Made by a program: the position numbers and the translations under genes. Shown piece by piece: positions 12,058 through 21,794 of a stretch of 26,063 nt of DNA. Below the pieces are notes generated by a model. It was not told the origin of the DNA and did not search any database. It was given only the letters and a program-made list of their open reading frames with translations. Within the stretch, counting starts at the first letter, position 1; each line of letters begins with the position of its first letter. This stretch comes from Guillardia theta CCMP2712 (Eukaryota; Cryptophyceae; Pyrenomonadales; Geminigeraceae). The stretch lies in contig NW_005434530.1 of the NCBI RefSeq assembly GCF_000315625.1, positions 58,301 to 84,363 of the forward strand, given 5' to 3'.

Positions 12058-12924
12058 ATGTCGTCGAATCAGAAAGGAAGAGCACGTTGGGTCAGGACCA
12101 GGCTCTCGTCCGAGATCATCGATGATTCTTTTCAAGTCAAAGTTGACAGCAGCATGCCGATGGCTGGACAACCGCCCTGCATATCGCCCAGCAGAGTGAC
12201 CAGCAGTTATGCTGGTTGGATCCTTCAAGGCTGGCAAGGCAAGAAGGAGGGCGAGGAGGAGGAGGAGGACGCCCTCCCGTCGCCTCTGCTCGTGGAAGAT
12301 GAATTGGGAGACATCCCATCGCAGTTAAGGAAGGAGCCTCGCAGGGAGCTGAATTTTACCTCCTTCGGCTCAATGCTGAGCCCCAAGAGAAACTTCTTCT
12401 CTCCTCGGGACTTCGATAGTTGTTGTGATGCCTCCGACTTCGCCTGCTCTGTGGGTTCCTACGAGACCCAAGACACGTTGCAGAGCAAGACGTTGCTGGC
12501 AAAGCTGGAGCATGCGGAGCGAGAGAAGGAAGGGCTGGTCATCGCTCTCAGTGATCTAGAGCATAGAATCTCAGCCAGTGTCGCTGAGCTTGAGAGGCAG
12601 ACGCAGACTGCGCTGCGAAAGAGCAACAAGGAAGTCAAGTGCGAGGACGAGGGCAAGGCTGTAGAGAGAAGCTTGAATTTACTTCGGACAACACTGGAGG
12701 ACGTGGATGGGGAGGACGACTGGGAAGAGATGAAACAGAAGGTGGAAGCAATACTGGAAGAGGTAGCGAACAAGAGAGGCAAACAACAAAAGCTGAAGGA
12801 GAAGGAGGTGGGACGGCTGTTGCTGCACAAGAGCCGATTCTGTTCTTCCTGCCACTCGCAGAATCCGATGGAAGACTGTCTTTCTCCTCGTGAAAACAAG
12901 TATGACTTTCTCATCGATGCGTGA
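12058..12924 (+). CDS. Coiled-coil protein, unknown function
   Basis: Predicted 288 aa, intronless, from the ATG at 12058. Residues 1-130 are probably disordered: a basic start, a Glu run (EGEEEEEDA) and a Ser/Pro/Phe-rich stretch with MLSPKRNFFSPRDF, whose SP sites look like proline-directed kinase targets. Residues about 140-265 have heptad spacing (LLAKLEHAEREKEGLVIAL, DLEHRISASVAELE, EEMKQKVEAILEEV), consistent with a coiled coil. The C-terminus has a CSSCHSQNPMEDC cysteine cluster. No catalytic domain. It is tail to tail with the TTLL gene (stops about 150 bases apart). A structural or cytoskeletal role is a guess. Confidence 0.65.
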   Translation: MSSNQKGRARWVRTRLSSEIIDDSFQVKVDSSMPMAGQPPCISPSRVTSSYAGWILQGWQGKKEGEEEEEDALPSPLLVEDELGDIPSQLRKEPRRELNFTSFGSMLSPKRNFFSPRDFDSCCDASDFACSVGSYETQDTLQSKTLLAKLEHAEREKEGLVIALSDLEHRISASVAELERQTQTALRKSNKEVKCEDEGKAVERSLNLLRTTLEDVDGEDDWEEMKQKVEAILEEVANKRGKQQKLKEKEVGRLLLHKSRFCSSCHSQNPMEDCLSPRENKYDFLIDA

Positions 12925-12979
12925 ATGTTTAGGGTTGTGAACTCTCAGTGTATTCTACAACAATCATCTACATCAGAGT

Positions 12980-12985
12980 AATAAA
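12980..12985 (+). terminator. Poly(A) signal of the coiled-coil gene
   Basis: AATAAA 56 bases past the stop, in AT-rich sequence between convergent genes. Confidence 0.55.
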
Positions 12986-13075
12986 TAATGAAATAATCTA
13001 TCCATATACATCTAATATGCTTCAACAACTCATCAAACAGAACGACAAACTTCCGTAAGCGCATCTGCACCAAAC

Positions 13076-15177
13076 TTATAAGGCCTGGCATCGCAGCAAG
13101 ATCGTGATGTCACCGAAGGTGCTGAGGGAGGGATACAGCGATCGGCCGAGGGCGATAAGAATATCAAGAAAGTCGTCAAACCCAGCTGATGGTACAGGAG
13201 CGTCAAGAGCAACGATGACAACAGGATCATCTCACTCAGTCCCGCCTTCTTGGCCCTTGCTCGCAGAGAGATGGAGTCGATAGTCAGCTGAGCGTTCCGA
13301 ACTTCCTTCTGCGGCAGCCCGAGTTCCTGCAGGCTAGCAGGTCAAGGGAAGAGTGACGAGCCGCGGCCGTCACCTTGACGAGAAAACGGAGACGGCTGCT
13401 GTCCATCTTCCTCTTACACCCTGACACCTGAAAGCCCCATCAGCACTGTTCTGTGTCGATCAGGACGTACCTTGATGTACAGCGAGTGTAGCCGGTCAAT
13501 GAGCGCAAGCTCCCTGCGGCAACTTGCTGTCATCACCAGCACAAGTGCACACAACTGCTCACTTGTGCTGAACTTCCACTCCTTCTCCACAGATCTTGAA
13601 GCTCAGCATGTCAGCTGCGACCGCGAGCAGAGCAAGAGGACTGTCTACCTGCTTGTACTGCGAGAGGAGCTCCTGGTGCTTCTTGCTGTCTGCGCGGAAC
13701 CCGTGGGAAAGTACCTTGGAGTTCTTGAACCCTTCACTGACCAGCAGCAGAGCTCCGCCCAGAGCTTGCAGCTTCACTCTCCTATCCACCTCAGAGATGA
13801 AGTGCACGTGAGGCCTGTGGTGCTCCATGCACCTGCAGACCTTGACGCCCTCGGCCTCTGTCCCCTTGGCAACCACCTCGATGTCGTCGATGCCGACCCT
13901 GGGGCTGCAGTTCATCTCCAGCAGCCACGGCTTGCACTTCTCATCCAGCATGATGTCAAACCCCAGCAGGTGGAAGCAGCTCGGCCCCCCGGAGTAAGAG
14001 GTCCCTGCCAAGCCTGGGTCCCTTGCCTTGAGCTCGTAGATACTCTCACACAAGGAGGGCCGGAGGAGGAGACAGGTCTGCTGTACCAGGTCATGGATCT
14101 GTTCCCATATCGACTCCGTGTTGTACCCCAGCCTGGAGATCTCTTGGAAGACGTAGCTGATCGACCTTTTGGAGGCGTTCCTCTCCTGTTCCTCCCCCCA
14201 CTCCCCAGTCGCGGCCTCCCCGTCACTCTGCAGCTCCATGTGGGAGTTGTCAGGTCGGACGAATCGATCGCTCAGCTTGTTGAGACTGTAGTTGGTCAGG
14301 TGGCTCGTCACTTTGCTCAGGTTTCTGGCGTTGGGCAAATGATACTTGTCCGTGCAGAACCGTGCCAGGCCCTCGTGGCAGATCCAGACGTCCAGCGGCT
14401 CTATGGATCTGATCAGCACGTACACCCTGAGGTCGAACTTGAGGCCGTCGAGCAGCAAGGGGCGATCGATGTATCTCTGAGCTATCAGATCTCTTTCCGG
14501 CGCGGAGGAGATCCGCTTCACGAGGTCCTCGTAGCTGGACACTAGGAAGATCCCGTCCCCTTGCGAGCCCGAGTTTGGCTTCACGATGATGGAGAACTCC
14601 TTGGTCGAGGTGCAGGCGCTGCTCAGGGCCTTGAGGTCGTCAGGGAGCAGCCACGACTCGGGGTAGAAGTCATACAAGGACCGAAATATGCTCCTCCCTC
14701 TCCCCATCATCTGGCGCGACAAGATCAACTAAGGTCAAGGACGCAAGGAGCTACCTTGGAGAAGGGGCACTTGTCGCACAGCATGTACATCCCTGGTATC
14801 CTGGAGCAAACTTGTCTGTTGCTGATGCATTTCAACCTTGTCAAGAGCTGATCTAACGTTGAGACCCAGAAGATATCGCTCTTCTCATAAAGCACGTCTC
14901 TTGACTGCCAGCCGACAGTCTTCAGGACCTGAAAAGAAACCTCTCACTCCCCTCGTCCCCGTCTCCCAGCACGCAGTCGCACCATTGTGAGCGCCTCTGC
15001 AGATGCCGAGGAGAAAGCAAGACACACGATGGGAGGTCTGAACCTTCGCTTCTCAGCCTTCCTGACGGCCTTCTCCTCTGACAACGAGTCACTGCCACAA
15101 ACTGTCAAGAGCTCTTGCCTACCGATGGAGGGAAGCATGGAGATCTCGGTTGTATCCGAGTCTTCACTGGATGCCAT
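13076..15177 (-). CDS. Tubulin tyrosine ligase-like (TTLL) protein, likely polyglutamylase type
   Basis: Seven exons by eye (minus): 14983-15177, 14755-14928, 13563-14710, 13471-13513, 13374-13427, 13236-13326, 13076-13185. Introns are 54, 44, 49, 43, 47 and 50 bp, all GT..AG; the total is 604 aa. The TTL domain is complete: start RRFRPPIVCLAFSS, then VLKTVGW, KSDIFW, RIPGMYMLCDK, YDFYPESWLLP. The ATP-grasp core follows: IIVKPNSGSQGDGIFLV, AQRYIDRPLLLDGLKFDLRV, HLTNYSLNK, and LLGFDIMLDEKCKPWLLEMN with the metal-binding E and N. Such enzymes ligate amino acids, usually glutamate, onto tubulin tails in cilia and cytoplasm; side-chain specificity cannot be fixed from sequence. The second intron ends just before ATGATG: that acceptor gives exactly family spacing between CDK and ESW. 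The tail (LGLPQKEVRNAQLTIDSI, GFDDFLDILIALGRSLYP) resembles a small EF-hand-like helical module. The start is the first in-frame ATG after a stop. Confidence 0.85.
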
Positions 15178-16129
15178 GGATCTCACGAGGAGAGCGCGTG
15201 TCTCAGGGATAAGGCAGCGATTCTCGCTTCATCCTGGAACATCAATATGATGTCAGATGTCGTGACTTGCATTCGCACTGGCGCTGCGCTTTCAATATGC
15301 TTGCATACCCAATGATACGTTTAAACGATCTTCATCTTCACTGCCAAACCGAGGCATCTGATCTTTTCTCCACTCCAGATGGAAACATACTTTGCACCTT
15401 CCAAATCATTACTCGATCATCACTATCATCTTCATCTCCCCATGTTCATATCTTCATCAATGACATCATCACCATCGACACTGTTCACAAGCGTCATCAT
15501 CTTCCCCTTCCCCTTCCTCTCCCTCCCTGCATCATTCTCTGCATTTCCCGCCCTTCAGCCCATTGCGGTTTGCTGGGATCCATGAACTGACCACCCTTGT
15601 CACCCCTGGATTTTCCCGTACCCTACCCACTCAATCTCCTTTACAGTACCCCTCCAATCCATACTTGCATCCCACCCTATCCTACCCCTACCCCCCGTCT
15701 GAACTTCGAATTCGGCCTCTTGGATACCACCGTACATTTCTGTATCAAAATCACCCGTGGTGCGACACCCCTAACTCCACCTACCCTAAGGCAGAGTGTG
15801 ATCATGAGTACCCACCAAATTAGAGCAGATTTCGACCATGACCTGTACTGTTGATATATTTATGGGGTCAATACAAGGGGTACTGGAGTACCCTACCCAG
15901 GTATTGATAATGTTGTACTACCCGTACCACTGTCTCGGTCTATCCGAAGTATCTCACTACCCGTTACATTACCACAAAACCACCCACCCTGTACCTCCAC
16001 CCCTTCCCCTGTGTTCATACCACCCCTTCATTATCAAGTCAAAGGAGGGGTACTGGTTGCTTGTGGTGTTGCGACCACGCAAGTGGAGGGTAGAATTTCG
16101 ACGTAACATGGCAGCAGGATCAGCAGCGA
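15178..16129. other. Intergenic, C-rich CCCTACC/TACCCC DNA
   Basis: It contains the TTLL upstream region, then from about 15.59 to 16.05 kb many TACCCCT, CCCTACCC and GGGGTACTGGAGTACCC words. It is the compositional mirror of the G-rich block at 11.04-11.7 kb. No gene supported. Confidence 0.35.
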
Positions 16130-16340
16130 TACTGGTAAGAGGAGGAGAAGGAGGAGGGGGAGGAGAGGGAGAAGGAGGAGGAAAAGGAGGAGGAGAAGGA
16201 GAAGGAGAAGGATGACGACGACGACGACGACGACGACGACGAAGAAGAAGAAGAAGAAGAAGAAGATGATGATGAAGATGAAGATGAAGAAGAAGAAGAA
16301 GAAGAAGAAGAAGAAGAAGAAGATGATGATGATGACAAGG
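16130..16340. repeat. Compound trinucleotide microsatellite
   Basis: Successive GGA, ACG, AGA and ATG/AAG triplet arrays on the plus strand. ORFs across it are homopolymer artefacts (Ser, Leu/His or Arg runs). Confidence 0.85.
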
Positions 16341-16878
16341 AGAAGGGAAAGGATGGGGATGATGAGTAGCTGTGTGTATTTTGTGTGAAATCAGGAAAGG
16401 GAAGATAAGGTTGCGCATAATCAGCGGGGATAGGAAGCAACATCAGCTCAAACACAGGAATAGGGATCATCAATCGCGACGGCACAAGTGGGGTGCTAAA
16501 TCAGCGAGGAAGATTATGGTTAGCATGCGCTCATGTAATGCTTCTGTCAAATTTGAGATGTCTTATCAGTGCTGTGATGAACAATCAGTAATTCATTCAT
16601 GACGAGAATCAAAGTTGATAATCGCATATACGTTGTTCGTTCACCACACCTGAATTAATCAACGTTGAATTTTGCTGAAGTTACGGGGGGAGGTACCGAC
16701 TCCTCTCACAATCCGATCATCCAACAGGCATAGAACCAAGAGGAGGAAGAAAAGGAGCAACTGTAGAGAGTGGAGGATGAACCAGCGATGGTGGTGGTGG
16801 TGGTGGTGGTGGTGGTGGTGGTGGAGGAGGAGGCGGAATTATCAAACCTTGCTTCAGTCTCACTTATTTCAACTGCAG
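16341..16878. other. Upstream region and first intron of the FAR-17a-like gene
   Basis: No complete gene. The first coding exon of the downstream gene must lie here or further left, but I could not place it. A (GGT)n array at about 16788-16825 precedes the acceptor at 16878. Confidence 0.35.
16788..16825. repeat. (GGT)n microsatellite
   Basis: About 12 GGT/TGG triplets. The frame reading it as a Trp run is rejected as coding; it falls in the intron before the exon at 16879. Confidence 0.85.
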
Positions 16879-18477
16879 TTTTTGTGCGCAAGCTTCATGC
16901 TGTATTCTGATTATCTTGAATCTACGCTTGAGACGTGAGAGCTCGCATCAGACAAGCCTATCCTTGACGACTTGGCTCCTTCAGAATCCTACTCAAGTCT
17001 TTTGTGGGGAAGTTGGTTTTTTTGACAGGTCTGTGGAGGTTGCTCGTGTCTCTTGTTTTGATTGGCAGTTTCAGTCCAATGTCTTTACATACAAACGGCC
17101 TACTTTGTTGTTCGATTCATCATGGAAGTTCTCCCCTCACAACGCAACGGATCAAAGTGATTCATGTTTCCTGATGCATGTTGGCATGCCGAGTGACTGA
17201 CCTGTCAGTGCTCTGAAACGGTGGACTTACTGGTTTTCGCCCGTTGCTGGTTCGTCATGATCGTCATTTTCTAGCTGCCGAAATAGGCGCTGACAGCATC
17301 GCGGTGGCAGGAGGACTGGGCTTTTTTGTCACGATCATGTTCTACAAGTTCTGTTGGTTCAACGAGAAGGTGATGATCGTGTTTGAAGATGTTTGATCGT
17401 GTTTAAAGATGTTTGATTCCTGAAGAGTTCGTAACACAACACCCCGGCAGTTTCAAACCAACGTTGTTGCTGTCCATGAAGCTAAGGTACTGGCCATGTC
17501 TCTTTTCCTGCGAGGTAATTTTGAGGAAAAGGGAGTCCCTTTCGGGTTGTATCAACACATCCTGCACGTACCCTGGTGAGATTGGGGCAACAAACTCTTG
17601 TCCTCCTGATTTGATTTTATACGCCCTTCTTTCTGCTCCGATGTGTCAACTGCTGTTTCGTCCTCCTTTCCTTGTGTTGGACATGTAATGACTGGTACCT
17701 TCTCCTTCTCACACCTCCGACCTCAGCTCAATCTTGCCCATCATCGACGTCTTGATCATGGACTCCAAGGAGGTCAAGGAGGTCAGGGAGTCTGATATTC
17801 TGATCGTAGACTCACATCCTGTTCCAGAGCATCGGTAGCTTCAACAGCTATCTTGTCTTCTACTTCTATTTTGGCTTGTGGTACTCCTCGTTGGTTACGA
17901 CCAACTTCTTCGTCACTGGTACCTGGCCGTGAGTCTGCCGACCATGTTCGCCCCCGCCCTGACGCTGATGTTTCCAGGTATCCCTTCATGGATTCGTTCA
18001 ACGTATTCCAGTGAGACATCTTTCATGTCACAGCCTACTCATTCCAATGATGCTTGCTCTTTGCGCTGTTGCAGGCATGTTGCTTTCCATGTGTTTGCAA
18101 TAGGGTTCGCGATCTTCCTCGGAATGATTCACAGGTGGACGTTGTTGACAGCTATCTTGAAGGAAGTTACTGAAAGACCTTCAGGTATTTCATCCAAACC
18201 CACCACAAAACGCTCCTCAACCCCAAGAAGGACTGAAGAAACTGCCTCTCCCGCAATTGCCTTGCTGAAAGAAATGCTCCTCTTTCCTTCAGCAGGTTTT
18301 TTCCTGTGTTTATTCCTTGTAAGTTTTGATCTCTATGAACTGCTGAATCGAGGACAGCGTCATACAAGCGCACAACATAAACTCCCCGCTGAAATCACTA
18401 GATTTCAACCTGATGCACGTTTACGACACCTTGGTCGGTCAAGTCATGTCATGTTGACAAGGCATGGAGAGATTTAG
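16879..18477 (+). CDS. FAR-17a/AIG1-like membrane protein (5' end missing)
   Basis: Exons by eye: 16879-16934, 16985-17028, 17075-17156, 17297-17369, 17451-17575, 17727-17781, 17828-17928, 17978-18010, 18075-18477. All junctions are GT..AG and the frame is kept; introns are 50, 46, 140, 81, 151, 46, 49 and 64 bp. The product has several membrane segments. Family landmarks in order: GKLVFLTVQCLYIQTAYF (the FLT Thr that in AIG1/ADTRP is the catalytic residue), a second TM (AVAGGLGFFVTIMFYKFCWF), GLYQHILHVPCSILPIIDVLI (carrying the partner His), NSYLVFYFYFGLWYSSLV, then TGTWPYPFMDSFN and another TM (VFAIGFAIFLGMIH). AIG1 and ADTRP hydrolyse fatty-acid esters of hydroxy fatty acids; lipid hydrolysis in an internal membrane is inferred. 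The 140-bp intron is the least certain. The last ~90 residues, with an extra hydrophobic stretch, may hide another intron. Confidence 0.6.
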
Positions 18478-18705
18478 CGACATCAGAAGTATAACTGCGA
18501 GGAAAGGATTTACAGCTGGTGTTGACAGATAGCGTCGTGGACGTTGCAGAGACGATCGGGAGTGGAGAAGTTGTAAAGAAGTCTTGTACGAGATCAGGAT
18601 CACGTTTGATTGATTAAAGCCTGTCATATCGACATTCGATCATATGGAGATGTGATTTGACTGAGTTGTGACTTGGCTGAGATGCAATCATCCGGGAGAT
18701 GTGAC
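18478..18705. other. 3' flanks of FAR-17a-like gene and family B copy B1
   Basis: Convergent 3' ends. ATTAAA at 18613-18618 (plus) could serve the FAR-17a-like gene. Nothing else seen. Confidence 0.35.
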
Positions 18706-18711
18706 TTTATT
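18706..18711 (-). terminator. Poly(A) signal of family B copy B1
   Basis: AATAAA on the minus strand, 15 bases past the B1 stop. Confidence 0.5.
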
Positions 18712-18725
18712 GCGATGCAAGTCTA

Positions 18726-19082
18726 TCAAGATGTGTTCATATTCAGTCGTGAACATGCTGATGAAGACTCCAGTCTCTTTCCGCCCCGTCGTTCATTCCA
18801 AGCGCAGTCCGTCAAGAATCTCAGAGCCTCGGGCTCGCTGGCTTCAGTCAGGAGCTTGATGCAGTGCTGGAGGGCGTCTAGTTGCTTCCTGCGGGAGGGA
18901 CCAAAGTCATGACGCTGCCTTGGAGCTGGTGCTGCAGGCGGATCGATAGGCAGGGAGGAGGAAGCAGGAGAGGTCGAAGGGTCGAGATCCTGGGTGATGT
19001 TGGCTGCAGGCTTGTCTTGAGAGGAGGACGCTGAAGGAGAGGGGAGGGAGCTAGCTGTACAACAAGTGGGAAGAGGAGTCAT
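18726..19082 (-). CDS. Family B small protein, copy B1 (unknown function)
   Basis: Predicted 118 aa from the ATG at 19080-19082. Residues 1-55 are Ser/Pro/Ala-rich and probably disordered. Residues 59-106 form the conserved block: DFGPSRRKQLDALQHCIKLL, TEASEPEALRFLTDC, RRGGKRLES. Two other loci on the same strand (19.84-20.27 and 24.72-25.08 kb) share it. The block reads as two amphipathic helices with a Pro-containing turn. No signal peptide, no TM, and I know no matching family. The short basic helix (RxKQLxALxxxIxxLT) faintly resembles the family A helix (KQRxLKALAxSIxYI), but that is not enough to claim homology. Confidence 0.5.
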   Translation of the reverse strand: MTPLPTCCTASSLPSPSASSSQDKPAANITQDLDPSTSPASSSLPIDPPAAPAPRQRHDFGPSRRKQLDALQHCIKLLTEASEPEALRFLTDCAWNERRGGKRLESSSACSRLNMNTS

Positions 19083-19840
19083 CGCGATTGAGATAGGAAG
19101 CAAACTCACAAACAGCTGGAGGGAAAGAGCAAGGAGGACGTGTAAGAGACAGACGTGCAGAGGATGGGAAGGGAGGATGTGGTGGTGGTGGCGAGGGAGA
19201 GGAGGGAGCGAGTCTACTTAAAGTGGGCGAACGTACCTCCGCATCTCCCGACCTCTTCGGAGTCTTCTTCCGTGCTCACAAGACGCAACGTTTCAGAGAT
19301 CGTGCCCGTGACTCATAAGATTCTCTAGTACCTCATGGCAGCCTTACAGCGTTTCACATTCCCCAAGTCCTGGTAGTAAAAGTGGAGGTACGGCACTGAT
19401 AATACGGCAGGGCAATCATACAGCAGTGACTGGCAAGGCAGGTTGATACCCCTCACAACAAGTCGTGCTGCACGATCCGCAGCTCCATCGCGAGATAGAA
19501 GTTGATGTCTGATCCATGGGCGTCAGGCAGAGCTCTGTCAACATCTCACAGCAGTACCATCATCAAGTTTCGAGCAGGCATGACTTAGACAATAAAACAT
19601 TCTATATGACTTAGTGACAACACGCCCCATGCAGCTACATAGATCTCCATTGCACATGCTGATCGACTAGTGCATGGCTTTCAATCTACAACTGCTCTCA
19701 CATCCTTGATGATGTCCCTCATGTGCGAAGCTGTGTCGGAACACAGATGCTTAGACGATCATCTGTCATTTACTCTTACATCACTCATGCCCTCCTTATC
19801 TGTTTCCACCTCCTTCCTTCTCGCTACTATACCCCTCATC
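19083..19840. other. Intergenic, no gene seen
   Basis: It holds the B1 upstream region (CT-rich on the minus strand) and unremarkable sequence. ORFs here are short and unsupported. Confidence 0.35.
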
Positions 19841-20270
19841 CTACATCGACGACACTCGTTTCCTTACGTCCCCTTCCCTTCCGCCCTTGTTCGCGCCTCG
19901 TGTCTTCAGCTGCTCCCGGCCCTCCCGTACCGTCAAGGTGCAGCCCAGCAGGGACCCAAGGGCGTCGGGCCTGTCGGGGTCGGTGAGGAGCTTGATGGCG
20001 TGCTGGAGGGCGTCAAGCTGCTTGCTGCGGGAGGGGCCGAAGCCGAGGGAGGGGCGGGGGGGAGGCGGGGAGGAGGAGGGACGGGGAAGGGAAGCAGGGA
20101 GGGGGGGGATGTCCGAAGGAGGGGAAGAAGGGGAAGTTGAGGAGCCGTCAGCACATGCAGTGGACGAGGAAGGTGGCGAATGCGGAGGAGGGAGGGAGGA
20201 GGGAGAGAGGAGGGAGGGAGGAGGAGGGAGGAGGGAAGGAGAGTCATGTCGGGGTTGATGCCTGACGCTG
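19841..20270 (-). pseudogene. Family B copy B2, probably frameshifted or missing an exon
   Basis: On the minus strand the frame ending at a TAG at 19841-19843 encodes FGPSRSKQLDALQHAIKLLT, DPDRPDALGSLLGC and VREGREQLKTRGAN, identical in that block to copy B3 and about half identical to B1. The frame is open upstream through Ser/Pro sequence to about 20270, where TTGCAG could be a splice acceptor, but contains no ATG that fits as a start. An ATG at about 20252, in a context resembling the B1 start (ATGACTC), opens a different frame. So either a 1-2 base indel in the (GGA)n-like tract has broken the gene, or a first exon is unidentified. The C-terminus after RGAN differs from B3 because the duplication stops there. 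Confidence 0.45.
19894..20117. repeat. Segment duplicated at 24776-24999
   Basis: About 224 bases nearly identical at a constant offset of 4882, covering the family B block. Identity stops at the RGAN codons on one side and in the Ser/Pro coding tract on the other. Confidence 0.8.
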
Positions 20271-21300
20271 CAAGACAGGCAAGGGACCTCGATCCTTGTA
20301 GGGGAAGCAACTAGGGGAATCGCATCTTTACTACTGACGTCGTGCCACTGCCTCTTCGGAGCTAGCAGCCGTCAAATGTATCTTGGTATCGTGACTGGTC
20401 CGTGTTTGACCAGGGTCAAATGAACATGCTCAAGAAAGAAGTGGCGGAGGGCCACGAGGATAGATGGATATGAGTCTTTACCACAGCCAGTGACAGCGCA
20501 CGGTAAACCTGCAACTCCGGCAAACTGACGTAGCCGTGACCGACGGGGACTTTATCATGTACCGTAGCCTTGCCCAGCAGGTTAACTCCGGATGCTCCGG
20601 TTGCCGTGACGCCTGTTGGAGTCACGGCCGCACTGCTGTAAACCCCCTCGCAAACTCGAGGGTCAGGTTCCAGTAATAGCGAATAACCGATCAAGTAACA
20701 ACTACTAGATTGCTCGACGAGTCTGTGTATTGGTGCTCAGCTCGGCAATCGCCTCTAGCCGAGTGTTCAAGGCTGATAGTCGACAGGTAGCGGTGAGATA
20801 CTCCACGGATAGTCGTGAGATGGTGGTAGAGATGTTTGAAGAAGGCAGAGGCGTCATGGAGTTGGATTGGTTATGTTGACGCCTTTACAACTCAACATCT
20901 CTTTTATCATGGATGCTGCTTCAAAAGACAAAGTCTCTTGCAAACTGGCCCGATGACGCCTTGGTCTACAGCAGCAAGTTTCGAGGAGGCAGCTGATAGA
21001 CGGCAGAAAGAAAACAAGTAGGTTGCCTTGTGTCTGAGGTTGCGACTGCCAACGGTACCAGTGAGTGAAGGCCCGTCAGCCGAGAGAAAGTTTGACGTCG
21101 CCAGGACCATGAAGGACCAGAAGCTGTCCAGCAACTCACGTACCTGTCAAGCAGCTTGCTGACACTAAGATACTTGACGTCAACTCCTCGTGTGCTGACC
21201 TTGGCTGACAGCCTCCCTCTTCTCCTCCCTCCCTCCCACCTTCCTTGTCTCTACTATACCCTCCTTCCCCTCGCAAACTGGTGGGTCAGGTTCCAGTAGT
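20271..21300. other. Intergenic with short inverted and direct repeats
   Basis: No gene supported. It includes an inverted repeat GCCGTGAC..GTCACGGC (20603-20628) and a 34-38 bp element seen twice (20643-20680 and 21267-21300, CCCCTCGCAAACT...GGGTCAGGTTCCAGTA). The second copy abuts the segment duplicated at 24.24 kb. Confidence 0.4.
20603..20628. repeat. Short inverted repeat, 8-bp arms
   Basis: Arms 20603-20610 and 20621-20628 are perfect complements around a 10-base loop. Possible hairpin; no known role. Confidence 0.5.
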
Positions 21301-21794
21301 CATACTGCCTCAAGCACCTACTTTCAGAGCTTTGTTCCTGCCCCATTCCCATAGCTGACTGACAGTGGTTTTCGACACGCGAAGGAGCCCGCGTATGTAG
21401 CGAAAACAAGAGAAACTTTCGGAGGCACAGTATTATCACTCATGGCGATACATTACGGAGCCTAGCTCCCAAAACTCCTTGATCGTCTGTTGGGAGAAAT
21501 CCAGATAAAGAAGATGTACAAAATGATATCTAGAAATAACTACACAACGCTATCATACAACATGACAAACACATCCAAAGGAGAGAACTGCTGACATCTC
21601 CGAGCAATCCTTGCTGCCTTCCCTGGCTAGCTAGGTGGGCGGTGGCAGAATCGACTGGGTGGGCGACGGCAGCATCGACTACAGGTCCGCAGACTTGCTT
21701 GCATGGACGGGCCATCGTGACAGATACATAAGGTCTAGATGCTGTCGGGCAAGAGTCGTAGAATATGTAAGCCCAGCAATATTCCTGGGAGGTG
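21301..21794. repeat. Segment duplicated at 24244-24736
   Basis: It covers the 3' flank and about the last 90 codons of the two-repeat secreted gene. The outer 140 bases differ at roughly one base in eight between copies, while the coding-side 340 bases are almost identical. Confidence 0.8.

Noticed and set aside
11716-12237. 173-residue minus-strand ORF overlapping the coiled-coil gene start
   Set aside because: Low-complexity and Leu/Ser/Arg-rich, without motif or domain, and it overlaps the better-supported plus-strand gene.
13472-14545. 357-residue plus-strand ORF
   Set aside because: It is antisense to the TTLL core, whose conserved motifs on the minus strand leave no doubt about the coding strand.
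14711-14728. Start of TTLL at the codons before ATGATG (MILSRQ)
   Set aside because: These codons fall in a 44-bp intron. The upstream exon carries the family's N-terminal motifs, and removing the intron restores exact family spacing.
16672-16938. 88-residue ORF with a tryptophan run
   Set aside because: The run is a (GGT)n microsatellite. Only the last 18 codons of this frame are retained, as an exon of the FAR-17a-like gene.
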